Origin: Brevinema_A sp051649245
GTDB taxonomy: Bacteria; Spirochaetota; Brevinematia; Brevinematales; Brevinemataceae
Assembly: GCA_051649245.1 (NCBI GenBank)
Contig: JBOFGS010000008.1
Location: 17,417 to 81,416 of the forward strand
DNA: 64,000 nucleotides
Direction: 5' to 3'
Positions 44,985-53,502 of this stretch are shown here, in pieces. The first letter of the stretch is position 1, and each line of letters starts with the position of its first letter. The position numbers were made by a program, and so were the translations under genes. The notes under the pieces were generated by a model. That model searched no databases and was not told where the DNA came from. It worked only from the letters and a program-made list of their open reading frames with translations.

Positions 44985-45392
44985 CTATTTTTTCAAAATC
45001 GTAGCAAGGCTTAGTTTTTGAATACCTGCAATACGTGCATAATCCATAATTTCTACTAATAATCCATAGGCGATAGTCTCATCTCCTTGAATGACAATTG
45101 AACTATCTGGATTTTTTGCTTTAAAATCTTTTAAAATAGAAGGTAAATCATTTTTTGATATAACTTGACTATTCCAAGTAAGCGTGTTATTTTTATCAAC
45201 GTTGATAATAAATTGTTGTTGAGCAACAGCATCAGAGGTTTGAGCTTTTGGGAGGTCGACATTAAGAGAAGATGTTTGGATGAATGTCGATGTGATCATG
45301 AAGAAAGTTAGTAGCTGGAAAACAATATCGATCATTGGTGTCATATTAATATCTGAAGAAAGGTGATTTTTGGGTTTATATTTTGAAAACAT
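44985..45392 (-). CDS. exbD: ExbD/TolR-family proton-channel subunit
   Basis: The 135-residue protein has one N-terminal membrane helix. The functional Asp is in INMTPMIDIVFQLLTFFMIT, the family signature. The periplasmic domain (residues 45-135) shows DLPKAQ and VIQGDETIAYGLLVEIMDYARIAGI. ExbD works with ExbB to power TonB. The tonB gene is 8 bases downstream but exbB is not in this window, so it must be elsewhere in the genome or its role is filled by a paralog. Confidence 0.92.
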   Translation of the reverse strand: MFSKYKPKNHLSSDINMTPMIDIVFQLLTFFMITSTFIQTSSLNVDLPKAQTSDAVAQQQFIINVDKNNTLTWNSQVISKNDLPSILKDFKAKNPDSSIVIQGDETIAYGLLVEIMDYARIAGIQKLSLATILKK

Positions 45393-45426
45393 GGCAGAAC
45401 TCCTACAATCTACAAATAATATATAT

Positions 45427-45455
45427 ATAATAACGTAATATTATATTTTTTTCAA
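45427..45455 (-). promoter_or_regulatory. Sigma-70-type promoter for exbD-tonB-addB
   Basis: Minus strand: TTGAAA (45450-45455), a 17-base spacer and TATTAT (45427-45432), 35 bases before the exbD ATG. Confidence 0.5.
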
Positions 45456-45506
45456 GAAAAATATCAATGATATTTTTTGTTAATTGCTTATTAATAATAT
45501 CACATA

Positions 45507-45977
45507 TTATTCGATAAATTGAGAGAATATGAGATCGTATGCATTTGCATAGTTGCTGTTATTTGCCAAAAAATCTTGGATTTTTTCTGAGTTGTCAATG
45601 CTGTACTGTACATACTCATTTTCAGAAATTCCTAATTTTTGATAAAATCCTTCTCTTTTTTGATTTAATAATATTCCCAATTCTTCTTCTGAAATATTTT
45701 TTTTGACTGCTTCAGAGTAGTTAGAGTATTGAGATAATGTAAATAAAATAGTAATTTCAATAAATCGTTTGGGATTGTCTAAGATGATGGGATCACCTAA
45801 TTTAAATGAAATCATCTCAAATAGTTTTTGGGTAGCTTCTTTATCAATAGTTGCTGGAGCATCTTCTGTCATTTCACTGATGATAGAGTTTTCAATGTCA
45901 AAATTTTTTTCTGTTTCTTCTTTTTTTTGGCAAGATGCTATTATGGTAAGCATAGCTACTATGATTATATGTGTCAT
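45507..45977 (-). CDS. Lipoprotein of unknown function
   Basis: The 156-residue product begins MTHIIIVAMLTIIASC, with lipobox IASC and Cys near position 16. The ATG at 45977 has AAGAGGA upstream. A longer frame extends to 46076, but its added codons lie upstream of the likely -10 box (46017-46022), so they are not translated. The mature part is acidic and helical with no recognised domain. Confidence 0.65.
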   Translation of the reverse strand: MTHIIIVAMLTIIASCQKKEETEKNFDIENSIISEMTEDAPATIDKEATQKLFEMISFKLGDPIILDNPKRFIEITILFTLSQYSNYSEAVKKNISEEELGILLNQKREGFYQKLGISENEYVQYSIDNSEKIQDFLANNSNYANAYDLIFSQFIE

Positions 45978-46016
45978 AAATCCTCTTAATCCAATACTTA
46001 TTATATAATATCGTAT

Positions 46017-46045
46017 ATTGTAATATGAAAATACATATATTTCAA
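46017..46045 (-). promoter_or_regulatory. Sigma-70-type promoter for the lipoprotein gene
   Basis: Minus strand: TTGAAA (46040-46045), a 17-base spacer and TACAAT (46017-46022), 39 bases before the ATG at 45977. Confidence 0.5.
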
Positions 46046-46068
46046 TCTTAAACACAAAAAAATAAAAT

Positions 46069-46097
46069 TTGAACAAAAATAAAAAATAGTGTATAAT
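46069..46097 (+). promoter_or_regulatory. Sigma-70-type promoter for rodZ
   Basis: TTGAAC (46069-46074), a 17-base spacer and TATAAT (46092-46097), 43 bases before the rodZ ATG. It lies back to back with the lipoprotein promoter. Confidence 0.55.
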
Positions 46098-46140
46098 TTA
46101 TCTATTCATATAAACTAGAACTTAAAAATGAGGAATGGCT

Positions 46141-47259
46141 ATGGTAAATCAAACAAAACTCTCTTTAGGTAGTTACCTACGTCAGCAAAGAGAAACAAAA
46201 GGATTGTCTATTGATGAAGCGGCAATCGAAACAAATATTGCACGTAAATATATTGAAGCATTAGAAAATGATGAGTATGGCTTTTTCCCTGCTGAAATGT
46301 ATGTTGTTGGATTTTTAACTGCTTATGTTGAAGTATTAGAAATGGATAAAGAGCTTGTTTTATCAATGTACCAACGTTCATTAGCTAAAGAACAAGAAGC
46401 TCCTTTGGAAGAAGTTTTTTCTCTTTATAATAATGAGTCAAAGATAAAAAAACATACTACATTACTCATGATTGCATTTCCTATTATTGTTATTTTGACA
46501 TTATTTGTGGTCTTTTTATCGAATAATAAAAAAAATACAACCCAAGAATCTAACGAACAAATAATCACAACTACAGATGGACCAGCCGAATTATCTATTG
46601 ATTTGACTACATTAACTTCTAATAACGAATTTTCTGTTGGTGTTCATGATGTTGTTCTTTTAACAAAAGATGGAGTAATCCAAAATTCTATCAAATTTAT
46701 AGGTACTACATCTATGAATAAACAAATCAAACTTCAACTTGGTCAAAATACCTATACACAAAAACGTGGGGATATTTTGAACGCTGATTTGTATAGCGAT
46801 GGTAATAATAATTTGACTTTAGAAATCATTGATATTAATAGTGATCATATTAGATTTGTCTTATCTGTAAAAGAAGTAGTTTTGCAGAGAGATACTTCTA
46901 CAGTATTAAATATGACTGCTTATGCACAATCCATCCGTACAGAAACAATGGTTGGGATTCTTGATGGGATTTCTGAATTGACAATGAAAATTACAGCGAC
47001 AGGAAATTTGTGGCTCGAATATCAAGCAGATGAACAAACAAATATATCACAATTAATACGATCCGGACAATCAATTGCTATCAAATTTAAAAATCATGTT
47101 CGTTTATTATTAGGAAATTCTGGAGTTGCTTCTATCTCTTTTCAAGAACTTCCTTCAGCAACTATTAGAGGGGGTACGGCAGGCGAATCCTCATACTCTA
47201 TTTTTTATAAAAAAAATGTTCAAAACAGTACTCAATTGTTCAGAGCTCTTCTTAAATAA
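46141..47259 (+). CDS. rodZ: RodZ-like membrane-anchored HTH protein
   Basis: This protein links MreB to the membrane and helps set cell shape. Residues 8-80 form the Xre-like helix-turn-helix of RodZ (LGSYLRQQRETKGLSIDEAA, IARKYIEALENDEY, FFPAEMYVVGFLTAYVEVL). A membrane helix lies near residues 108-126, followed by a low-complexity linker and a beta-rich periplasmic domain. The ATG at 46141 is preferred because AGGA is 6 bases upstream. The ATG at 46135 is immediately against that site. Confidence 0.82.
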   Translation: MVNQTKLSLGSYLRQQRETKGLSIDEAAIETNIARKYIEALENDEYGFFPAEMYVVGFLTAYVEVLEMDKELVLSMYQRSLAKEQEAPLEEVFSLYNNESKIKKHTTLLMIAFPIIVILTLFVVFLSNNKKNTTQESNEQIITTTDGPAELSIDLTTLTSNNEFSVGVHDVVLLTKDGVIQNSIKFIGTTSMNKQIKLQLGQNTYTQKRGDILNADLYSDGNNNLTLEIIDINSDHIRFVLSVKEVVLQRDTSTVLNMTAYAQSIRTETMVGILDGISELTMKITATGNLWLEYQADEQTNISQLIRSGQSIAIKFKNHVRLLLGNSGVASISFQELPSATIRGGTAGESSYSIFYKKNVQNSTQLFRALLK

Positions 47260-47293
47260 TTTCTTGACTAAGTTATTAAAATATATTAAACTG

Positions 47294-47329
47294 ATACTCA
47301 TATTTAGAAATAAATATGAGTATTTTTTA
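47294..47329 (+). terminator. Rho-independent terminator after rodZ
   Basis: ATACTCATATTT and its complement around an AGAAAT loop, followed by T6. It lies 22 bases before rimO. Confidence 0.8.
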
Positions 47330-47350
47330 TGATAAAATAAGGAAATAACC

Positions 47351-48691
47351 ATGAAGATATTTTTTGATGCCCTCGGTTGTCCCAAAGCATTGGTTGATGC
47401 AGAGAAAATGTGTGCACATTTATTTGAAGGTGAGGGACATCAAGCTGTCTTGGATCCTAAAGATGCTGATGCAATTATTGTGAATACGTGTGGATTTATT
47501 GAATCAGCAAAACAGGAATCTATTGATGCTATTTTATCACATGCTGCTTTAAAACAAGATAAACCTGATTTGATTTTGGCAGTTAGTGGTTGTATGGTTG
47601 CTCGTTACCATGAGGAGCTCAAGGCTGAAATCCCTGAAATTGATGCCTTTATTGGAGTCAAAGATCCTGCAAAAATAAAAGAAATTTTTCGACGAAATAA
47701 AAATAAATCAATGCTTGATGATGGCGAATTCAAAGATACAGAACAAAGTAACCGTTCTTTAATGTTTTCTGGATTTAAACATGCTTGGATTAAGATAGGA
47801 GAAGGATGTAACAGGACTTGTTCTTTTTGTGCTATTCCATTAATGCGAGGTAAACAACGCAGCCGTAGTGAACAAGATATTATTGATGAGGCAAAAAAAC
47901 TTCTTGATCAAGGTGTCCGAGAACTTATTGTTATTACTCAAGATCCTATTAATTATGGAATTGATCGTGGAAATAATCGCCGTTTGATTCCTTTATTGGA
48001 GCAATTAGAACCACTTGGTTTTGATTGGATACGTGTGCAATACTTATTTCCAGATCCTATGATGATTGATTTAGCATCCTTATATAATGAGTCAAAAGTG
48101 TTCTGTAATTATATTGATATGCCACTTCAACATATTTCCGGCAATGTTCTTAATGCTATGAATCGAGCCGGTAATTATGATGTTTATGCAAAATTATTTG
48201 AAGACATGAGAAAGGTAAATTCAGATCTTACTATCAGGACTTCTTTTATTGCAGGATTTCCTGGTGAAACAAAAGACGATAGTGCTGAAATTTCTCGTTT
48301 TCTTAAAGAAGTGCAAGCTGATAGAGTTGGATTTTTCACCTATTCTAAGGAAGAGGGAACCAGCTCTTATGATTTGAGTAATCATGTTCCTCGAAATATT
48401 GCTGAAGAGCGTGTTGCAACGTGGGCTAAAATACAAGAAGAAATTTCACACCAACGTTTGTCTCGATTTATTGGTAAAAAATTAGTTTGTATTGGTGAAG
48501 GTGTGTCAGAGGAACAAGACGGACAACGGATGATGATTATGCGTTCTCAATACGATGCTCCTGAAATTGATGGTATTGTAAGGGTGCTTCTCCCTCAAGA
48601 TTATCCTACTGAGTTAATCGAGATGGCCGAAGTTGAAATTATTAATTCTGATAACCATGATTTAGATGGTATCTTCATTAAAGAGGTGTAA
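47351..48691 (+). CDS. rimO: Ribosomal protein S12 methylthiotransferase RimO
   Basis: A radical-SAM enzyme that adds a methylthio group to an Asp of ribosomal protein S12. The N-terminal auxiliary 4Fe-4S Cys are C10 (LGCPK), C47 (VNTCGF) and C81 (SGCM). The radical-SAM triad CNRTCSFC lies near residue 155, with GKQRSRS after it. A TRAM domain forms the end. GCPKALVDAE separates it from MiaB. At 446 residues it is typical. The next gene begins within 2 bases. Confidence 0.95.
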   Translation: MKIFFDALGCPKALVDAEKMCAHLFEGEGHQAVLDPKDADAIIVNTCGFIESAKQESIDAILSHAALKQDKPDLILAVSGCMVARYHEELKAEIPEIDAFIGVKDPAKIKEIFRRNKNKSMLDDGEFKDTEQSNRSLMFSGFKHAWIKIGEGCNRTCSFCAIPLMRGKQRSRSEQDIIDEAKKLLDQGVRELIVITQDPINYGIDRGNNRRLIPLLEQLEPLGFDWIRVQYLFPDPMMIDLASLYNESKVFCNYIDMPLQHISGNVLNAMNRAGNYDVYAKLFEDMRKVNSDLTIRTSFIAGFPGETKDDSAEISRFLKEVQADRVGFFTYSKEEGTSSYDLSNHVPRNIAEERVATWAKIQEEISHQRLSRFIGKKLVCIGEGVSEEQDGQRMMIMRSQYDAPEIDGIVRVLLPQDYPTELIEMAEVEIINSDNHDLDGIFIKEV

Positions 48692-48692
48692 T

Positions 48693-49328
48693 ATGCCAAT
48701 ATTTGTTTGGAATCTTCCTAACTGTTTAACGATTATTCGTTTTTTTTGTATACCTACAGCTACGCTACCACTTTTACCTATTTTTGGTCAACCTACCTAT
48801 CAGAAATTTATCATCGTTATGATATCTTTTGTTTTTGCAGGTATCACTGATTATTTAGATGGTTATCTTGCACGAAAACTTAACCAAGCGAGTGATTGGG
48901 GTGCTTATATGGATCCCTTGATTGATAAATTTTTAATTTGGGTTTTATTTCTAGTATTTTTGTTTTTGCCTTTTTTAAATATTCCGTTATGGACATTTTT
49001 TGTCATTCTTTTTAGAGATCTTGCTGTAACTCAAATGAGAAATATTGCTTTAAAATACGATATCACTTTTAAAACATCATTTTTCGCTAAAACAAAAACA
49101 GCTATCCAAATGTTTGTAAGTGGTGTGATTTTAATATTTCTCTTTATTTCTTTCGATTTATATACAAAACAAGGTGGCGTAGGTATGAATTATCTTGAGT
49201 TTTGGCATCATCCTGTTCTTTATAATCTACCTAAATATCTTGTTATCTTTACAGCTATTCTTACAGGAGCAACGGGAATTGATTATCTGTTGACTTTATT
49301 AAAAGAAATCAGAATAAAAAATAAATAA
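48693..49328 (+). CDS. pgsA: CDP-alcohol phosphatidyltransferase, probable phosphatidylglycerophosphate synthase
   Basis: Makes phosphatidylglycerophosphate, the precursor of phosphatidylglycerol, which is the Lgt donor lipid. The signature DG-x2-AR-x8-G-x3-D-x3-D is exact (DGYLARK...GAYMDPLID). At 211 residues with several membrane helices it fits PgsA, although other CDP-alcohol transferases share the motif. I use the ATG at 48693, with AAAGAGG at good spacing. The longer frame from 48666 would overlap rimO. It follows rimO by 1 base. Confidence 0.85.
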   Translation: MPIFVWNLPNCLTIIRFFCIPTATLPLLPIFGQPTYQKFIIVMISFVFAGITDYLDGYLARKLNQASDWGAYMDPLIDKFLIWVLFLVFLFLPFLNIPLWTFFVILFRDLAVTQMRNIALKYDITFKTSFFAKTKTAIQMFVSGVILIFLFISFDLYTKQGGVGMNYLEFWHHPVLYNLPKYLVIFTAILTGATGIDYLLTLLKEIRIKNK

Positions 49329-49358
49329 AAAAAATAGTCTGAAAAGACTATTTTTTTT
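49327..49358. terminator. Bidirectional terminator
   Basis: AAAAAAATAGTCT and its complement around a GAAA loop, followed by a T run. It overlaps the stop of the leftward TPR gene and the end of pgsA. Confidence 0.85.
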
Positions 49359-49941
49359 ATTGAAATAAACTTGGCATCTTAACTCTAAGACGGTTTTGGA
49401 TCTCTAACGATGGTTGGTGACTAGGAATGATTTTAAGACTTGTATCAATTATTTCTTTCGCTTCTTTATAGAGTTTTAAGTTTTCTAATGTAATTGCAAG
49501 ATTATTTAAATAGAGTATCTTAGAGTTAGGACTAGATGTTAAGGAAATTGCAGCTTTAAAAGAAACTTCTGCTTGGCGAAAGTACGAAATCTTTAATAGT
49601 GCAAGCCCTAATCTGTTATATGTGGTAGCAGATAAAGAATTTAGAGCAAGTGCTTGTTGATATGCAGGTACAGCACTGTGGAAATCTTGGAGTTTCATAT
49701 AGGTATTTCCAATTTCGTTGTAAATAGATGATCGAGCACCAATATTATTAAATGCTTCTGTTTCTAATTTACTCACAGCTTCTCGACTTGTTGCAATTTT
49801 AATCAAATCAACATAAGCATTAATATTTTGAGGATCTTGTTTTAAAGTACGACGTAATTCAGTTTCGCTTAAAGCAGTTTTTTCCTGAGCTTGAAGAGAA
49901 ATCCCACTAAATATTAATATGATAAATAATAAATTCTTCAT
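49357..49941 (-). CDS. Exported TPR-repeat protein
   Basis: The 194-residue product has a signal peptide (MKNLLFIILIFSGISLQAQ) with an AQ-type cleavage site. Residues 60-185 hold three or four tetratricopeptide repeats, such as YNEIGNTYMKLQDFHSAVPAYQQAL and YNRLGLALLKISYFRQAEVSFKAA. Such proteins act as periplasmic scaffolds. No particular partner is visible. The start has AAAAGGA. Confidence 0.75.
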   Translation of the reverse strand: MKNLLFIILIFSGISLQAQEKTALSETELRRTLKQDPQNINAYVDLIKIATSREAVSKLETEAFNNIGARSSIYNEIGNTYMKLQDFHSAVPAYQQALALNSLSATTYNRLGLALLKISYFRQAEVSFKAAISLTSSPNSKILYLNNLAITLENLKLYKEAKEIIDTSLKIIPSHQPSLEIQNRLRVKMPSLFQ

Positions 49942-49987
49942 AATGATTGAATCCTTTTAGTTATTGAAAATTAATGATAATAATTAT

Positions 49988-50016
49988 ATTTTATCATTAA
50001 TACAAATAAAATGCAA
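49988..50016 (-). promoter_or_regulatory. Sigma-70-type promoter for the TPR gene
   Basis: Minus strand: TTGCAT (50011-50016), a 17-base spacer and TAAAAT (49988-49993), 46 bases before the ATG. Confidence 0.55.
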
Positions 50017-50061
50017 TTTTTGATTGGGTTATGATATCAATAAAATTTATAGACCGCATTC

Positions 50062-50090
50062 TTGCATAAGAGTTGGAATTATTATATAAT
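50062..50090 (+). promoter_or_regulatory. Sigma-70-type promoter for proS
   Basis: TTGCAT (50062-50067), a 17-base spacer and TATAAT (50085-50090), 40 bases before the proS ATG. It lies within the codons of the longer possible frame, which supports the downstream start. Confidence 0.65.
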
Positions 50091-50130
50091 ATACAAGTTA
50101 TTATCATTTTCTGAATCCAAGGAGAAACGA

Positions 50131-51843
50131 ATGCGTTATTCTAAATCTTATATTTTTACGCTAAAAGAAACACCTCGTGATGCTGAAATTATCAGCCATC
50201 AATTAATGCTGAGATCTGGCATGATAAAAAAATCAGCGATGGGTTTATACACATGGATGCCGATAGGTAAAATAGTTTTAGATAAGGTAACACGTATTAT
50301 TAAACAAGAAATGGATCATGCAGGTGCACTTGAAATATTACCACCATTTGTTACTCAAGGTGAACTTTGGAAGGAATCTGGCCGTTGGAATACAATGAGC
50401 AAAGAAATGCTTCGTTTTGTTGATAGAAATGATCATGATTATGTTCTTGGACCAACCCATGAAGAAGCATTTACTGCAATTGTACGTGAAACAGCACAAT
50501 CGTATCAAGATTTACCTGTTAATTTATATCAAATTAATACAAAATTTCGTGATGAAATTCGTCCTCGTTATGGGATGATTCGATGTCGTGAATTTATTAT
50601 GAAGGATGCTTATTCTTATGATATTGATGACGTAGGTCTTGAAAAAAGCTACCAAGCAATGCGTTCCGCTTATCTTTCTATCTTTAGGCGAGTTGGACTA
50701 CATGTTGATCCTGTGTTAGCAGATTCCGGTAATATGGGAGGCAGTGCTTCAGAAGAATTTATGGTGCCATCTTCCGTGGGCGAGGAAGATATTGTTCGTT
50801 GTGCTTGTGGCTATGTAGCAAATGTCGAAAAGGCAGAGTCGATTTATCCTTCTCTTGCTCTCAAAAATGCCACTGTATTAGAAAAAATTCATACACCAAA
50901 TCTTAAAACTATTGAAGAATTAGCAGCATTTTTTAATATTGAACCAAAAGATCTTGTGAAAGCTTTTATTGTAGAAGCTGACGGTAAGCTAGTGATGGCT
51001 TGTATTCGAGGTGATCTTCAAGTCAATCAAGCAAAACTCAAAAATATTATCGGTGCTAACGATATTGTTCCTGCTGATCCTGAACGTATTTTTGCTGAAT
51101 TAAAAGCTCCTATCGGATTTCTTGGACCATCTCAAGATTGTCCTATTGATGTTATTGCTGATGTCTCGATTCTTGAGATGCATGACACTGTTATGGGGGC
51201 AAATGAAAAAGACATGCACTTTAAAGGGGTTTCCATCTCACGAGATTGTAAAATTACTAAAACAGGATCATTTCACCAAGCCGAAAAAGGACATGATTGT
51301 GTAAACTGCCATGCTAAGCTGGATATTTATAAAGGTATTGAAGTAGGGCATATTTTTAAGCTTGGTAAAAAATACACAGAGTCGATGGGTGTTACTGTTC
51401 TTGACCAACATAATCAAAAAATCACACCTACTTGTGGATGTTACGGTATTGGATTAGGACGTGTAGTTGCTGCGGTGGTTGAACAAGGCAGTGATGCTCA
51501 TGGTATTGTTTTTCCTATTGCTATTGCACCTTATCATGTCATCATTACGCCTACATTGATAGAGGGCGATATTTTTGAGACCGCTTTATCATTGTATAAA
51601 GATCTTCAAATAAAGCAAGTCGAAGTCATCATTGATGATAGAAATGAAAGAGCCGGTGCAAAATTTAAAGATGCAGATTTGTTAGGTATTCCGATACGTG
51701 TGACTGTTGGGAAATCATGGCTCGAAAAACAAGAATTTGAAGTGAAGATACGTCGTACAGGCGAGACAATCTCTTGTCCTAAAGAAAAAATTGTCACTAC
51801 CATTCAACATATCATTCAAACACAATGGGAGGAGTTGGAATAA
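50131..51843 (+). CDS. proS: Prolyl-tRNA synthetase, bacterial type with editing domain
   Basis: A class II synthetase. It has SGMIKKSAMGLYTWMPIG near the start and motif 2 in FRDEIRPRYGMIRCREFIMKDAYS. LGPTHEEAFT is in the activation domain. The INS (YbaK-like) editing insertion spans about residues 235-390, followed by GCYGIGLGRVVAA. At 570 residues it is the long bacterial form. The ATG at 50131 has AAGGAGAAACGA upstream. The longer frame to 50062 is untranslated leader. The next gene starts directly after its stop. Confidence 0.96.
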   Translation: MRYSKSYIFTLKETPRDAEIISHQLMLRSGMIKKSAMGLYTWMPIGKIVLDKVTRIIKQEMDHAGALEILPPFVTQGELWKESGRWNTMSKEMLRFVDRNDHDYVLGPTHEEAFTAIVRETAQSYQDLPVNLYQINTKFRDEIRPRYGMIRCREFIMKDAYSYDIDDVGLEKSYQAMRSAYLSIFRRVGLHVDPVLADSGNMGGSASEEFMVPSSVGEEDIVRCACGYVANVEKAESIYPSLALKNATVLEKIHTPNLKTIEELAAFFNIEPKDLVKAFIVEADGKLVMACIRGDLQVNQAKLKNIIGANDIVPADPERIFAELKAPIGFLGPSQDCPIDVIADVSILEMHDTVMGANEKDMHFKGVSISRDCKITKTGSFHQAEKGHDCVNCHAKLDIYKGIEVGHIFKLGKKYTESMGVTVLDQHNQKITPTCGCYGIGLGRVVAAVVEQGSDAHGIVFPIAIAPYHVIITPTLIEGDIFETALSLYKDLQIKQVEVIIDDRNERAGAKFKDADLLGIPIRVTVGKSWLEKQEFEVKIRRTGETISCPKEKIVTTIQHIIQTQWEELE

Positions 51844-52710
51844 ATGAAACATTCAACGAGAAAGATCTTTGGATTATTGATCTTCTTGTTTTTAGCCAAA
51901 CCGTTATTTGGATTTTATGATTTGTTTCAGGCTGATCCTACCCAATACAAAGCACATTTCAAAGGATCTCTGAAAATCGAATCCTTACATATGGCTTATG
52001 AAAATACGAATGCAGTATTTTATGTTGATTATGCCATGATTCCTCAAGATCATACTGATCAACGTGATCAACGTATTCTCAAATGGGTTTTTACGAAACT
52101 TTATAATCATAATTTATCATCATTTTTTGTAGATTGGTGGTATCGTCAATTTGATACCGAAGCAGGGAGTTTTGCTTATTCAGTACAGCTTCGTTCAGGA
52201 CAATTAATCTTGGTTGATAAGAGAGGAAGAACTGTCTCTCAAGGATCAAAACTTCAAGTATTAATGCCTATTATTGATCTTTCTAAAGGCTATGTGTATC
52301 AAAATCAATCACTCACAATCCCAAATTCTCCTAATACTGTTTTTATCACAACAGAAGGATGGGATTTTTTCAATGTCAGACCCACCAATGATATTATCAG
52401 ACCAATGATAGAAACTAATACAGCATTTATTCGAGGAATGAATAAAACATATTCGACTAAGCAAAAAAAATCAGATGATTTTTTCTATTGGATGCAAGCA
52501 ATACATACTGTTGAAACCGATAGTGCTAAGAAAAATATTAGTAGAACCGATATCATGGGCTTTTATATCATGAATAAAAAAACACAAACAATCGACCGTG
52601 GAGTTATCAATCTTGGAATAACGTTTACTATTCCTTATACATTTGGAAATTTTTCTGTTCCTGTAACTTTTACTATAGATGGACAAATAATTACTGATAT
52701 TAAACGCTAG
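51844..52710 (+). CDS. Exported protein of unknown function
   Basis: The 288-residue product has an N-terminal hydrophobic segment (KIFGLLIFLFLAKPLFG) that looks like a signal peptide without a lipobox. The rest is a beta-rich globular region with no recognised domain. The ATG follows the proS stop immediately, with GGAGG inside the last proS codons, so it is translationally coupled to proS. A strong ribosome site for xth follows. The C-terminal end (PVTFTIDGQIITD) looks like a final strand. Confidence 0.6.
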   Translation: MKHSTRKIFGLLIFLFLAKPLFGFYDLFQADPTQYKAHFKGSLKIESLHMAYENTNAVFYVDYAMIPQDHTDQRDQRILKWVFTKLYNHNLSSFFVDWWYRQFDTEAGSFAYSVQLRSGQLILVDKRGRTVSQGSKLQVLMPIIDLSKGYVYQNQSLTIPNSPNTVFITTEGWDFFNVRPTNDIIRPMIETNTAFIRGMNKTYSTKQKKSDDFFYWMQAIHTVETDSAKKNISRTDIMGFYIMNKKTQTIDRGVINLGITFTIPYTFGNFSVPVTFTIDGQIITDIKR

Positions 52711-52728
52711 ATTATAAGGAGGATCTTT

Positions 52729-53502
52729 GTGAAGACATTAATTTCTTGGAATATCAATGGAATTAGGGCTGCTACACAAAAAGGATTTTTAGAGTGGTTG
52801 CATCAGTATAATGCAGATATTGTTGGCGTTCAAGAAATTAAAGCAGAACCACAACAATTAGAGTCATCAATTCGAAATCCAGAAAATCGTTTTACATATT
52901 GGAATCCTTCTCGTACAAAAAAAGGATACTCTGGTACAGCATTATTTTCTAAACATGAACCAAAAACAGTAACACTTGGTTGGGGGGATGAAAAATTTGA
53001 TGCTGAAGGCCGTACTATTATGGCTGATTATGGTGATTTTGTTTTTTTTACTATTTATTTTCCAAATGGAGAAAGTTCGCCAGAACGACTTAAATATAAA
53101 CTTGAATTTTATGATTCATTTTTAGCTTATATTATCGAACTCAAAAAACAAGGACGAAGTATTATTTTTTCAGGAGATGTCAATACAGCACATAATGAAA
53201 TTGATCTTGCACGTCCTAAAGAAAATCAAAACACTTCAGGATTTTTACCGATTGAGCGAGCGTGGATTGATAAAGTGGTAGAGGCAGGTTTTGTTGATAC
53301 TTTTAGACATGTTCATCTGGATAAAAAAGATATGTATTCTTGGTGGAGCTACCGAGGTGGTGCCCGTCAACGAAATGTAGGGTGGAGGATTGATTATTTT
53401 TTTATCAGTGAAGATCTTCTCCCAAAATTAAAAGATGCCTTTATTTTAACCGATGTTAAGGGATCAGACCATTGTCCTGTGGGAATTACATTAGAATGTT
53501 AA
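52729..53502 (+). CDS. xth: Exodeoxyribonuclease III / AP endonuclease
   Basis: This cuts DNA at abasic sites and degrades 3' ends in base-excision repair. It has the ExoIII set WNINGIRAA (metal Asn), the catalytic Glu in VQEIKAEP, YFPNGESSPERLKYK, SGDVNTAHNEIDL, and the C-terminal DYFFISEDL and GSDHCPV. At 257 residues it is standard. The start codon is GTG with a perfect AAGGAGG 5 bases upstream. Its last codons overlap birA. Confidence 0.94.
   Translation: MKTLISWNINGIRAATQKGFLEWLHQYNADIVGVQEIKAEPQQLESSIRNPENRFTYWNPSRTKKGYSGTALFSKHEPKTVTLGWGDEKFDAEGRTIMADYGDFVFFTIYFPNGESSPERLKYKLEFYDSFLAYIIELKKQGRSIIFSGDVNTAHNEIDLARPKENQNTSGFLPIERAWIDKVVEAGFVDTFRHVHLDKKDMYSWWSYRGGARQRNVGWRIDYFFISEDLLPKLKDAFILTDVKGSDHCPVGITLEC

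Noticed and set aside
45978..46076. N-terminal extension of the lipoprotein to 46076
   Set aside because: It lies upstream of the probable -10 box and puts the signal peptide inside the protein; the ATG at 45977 has its own ribosome site.
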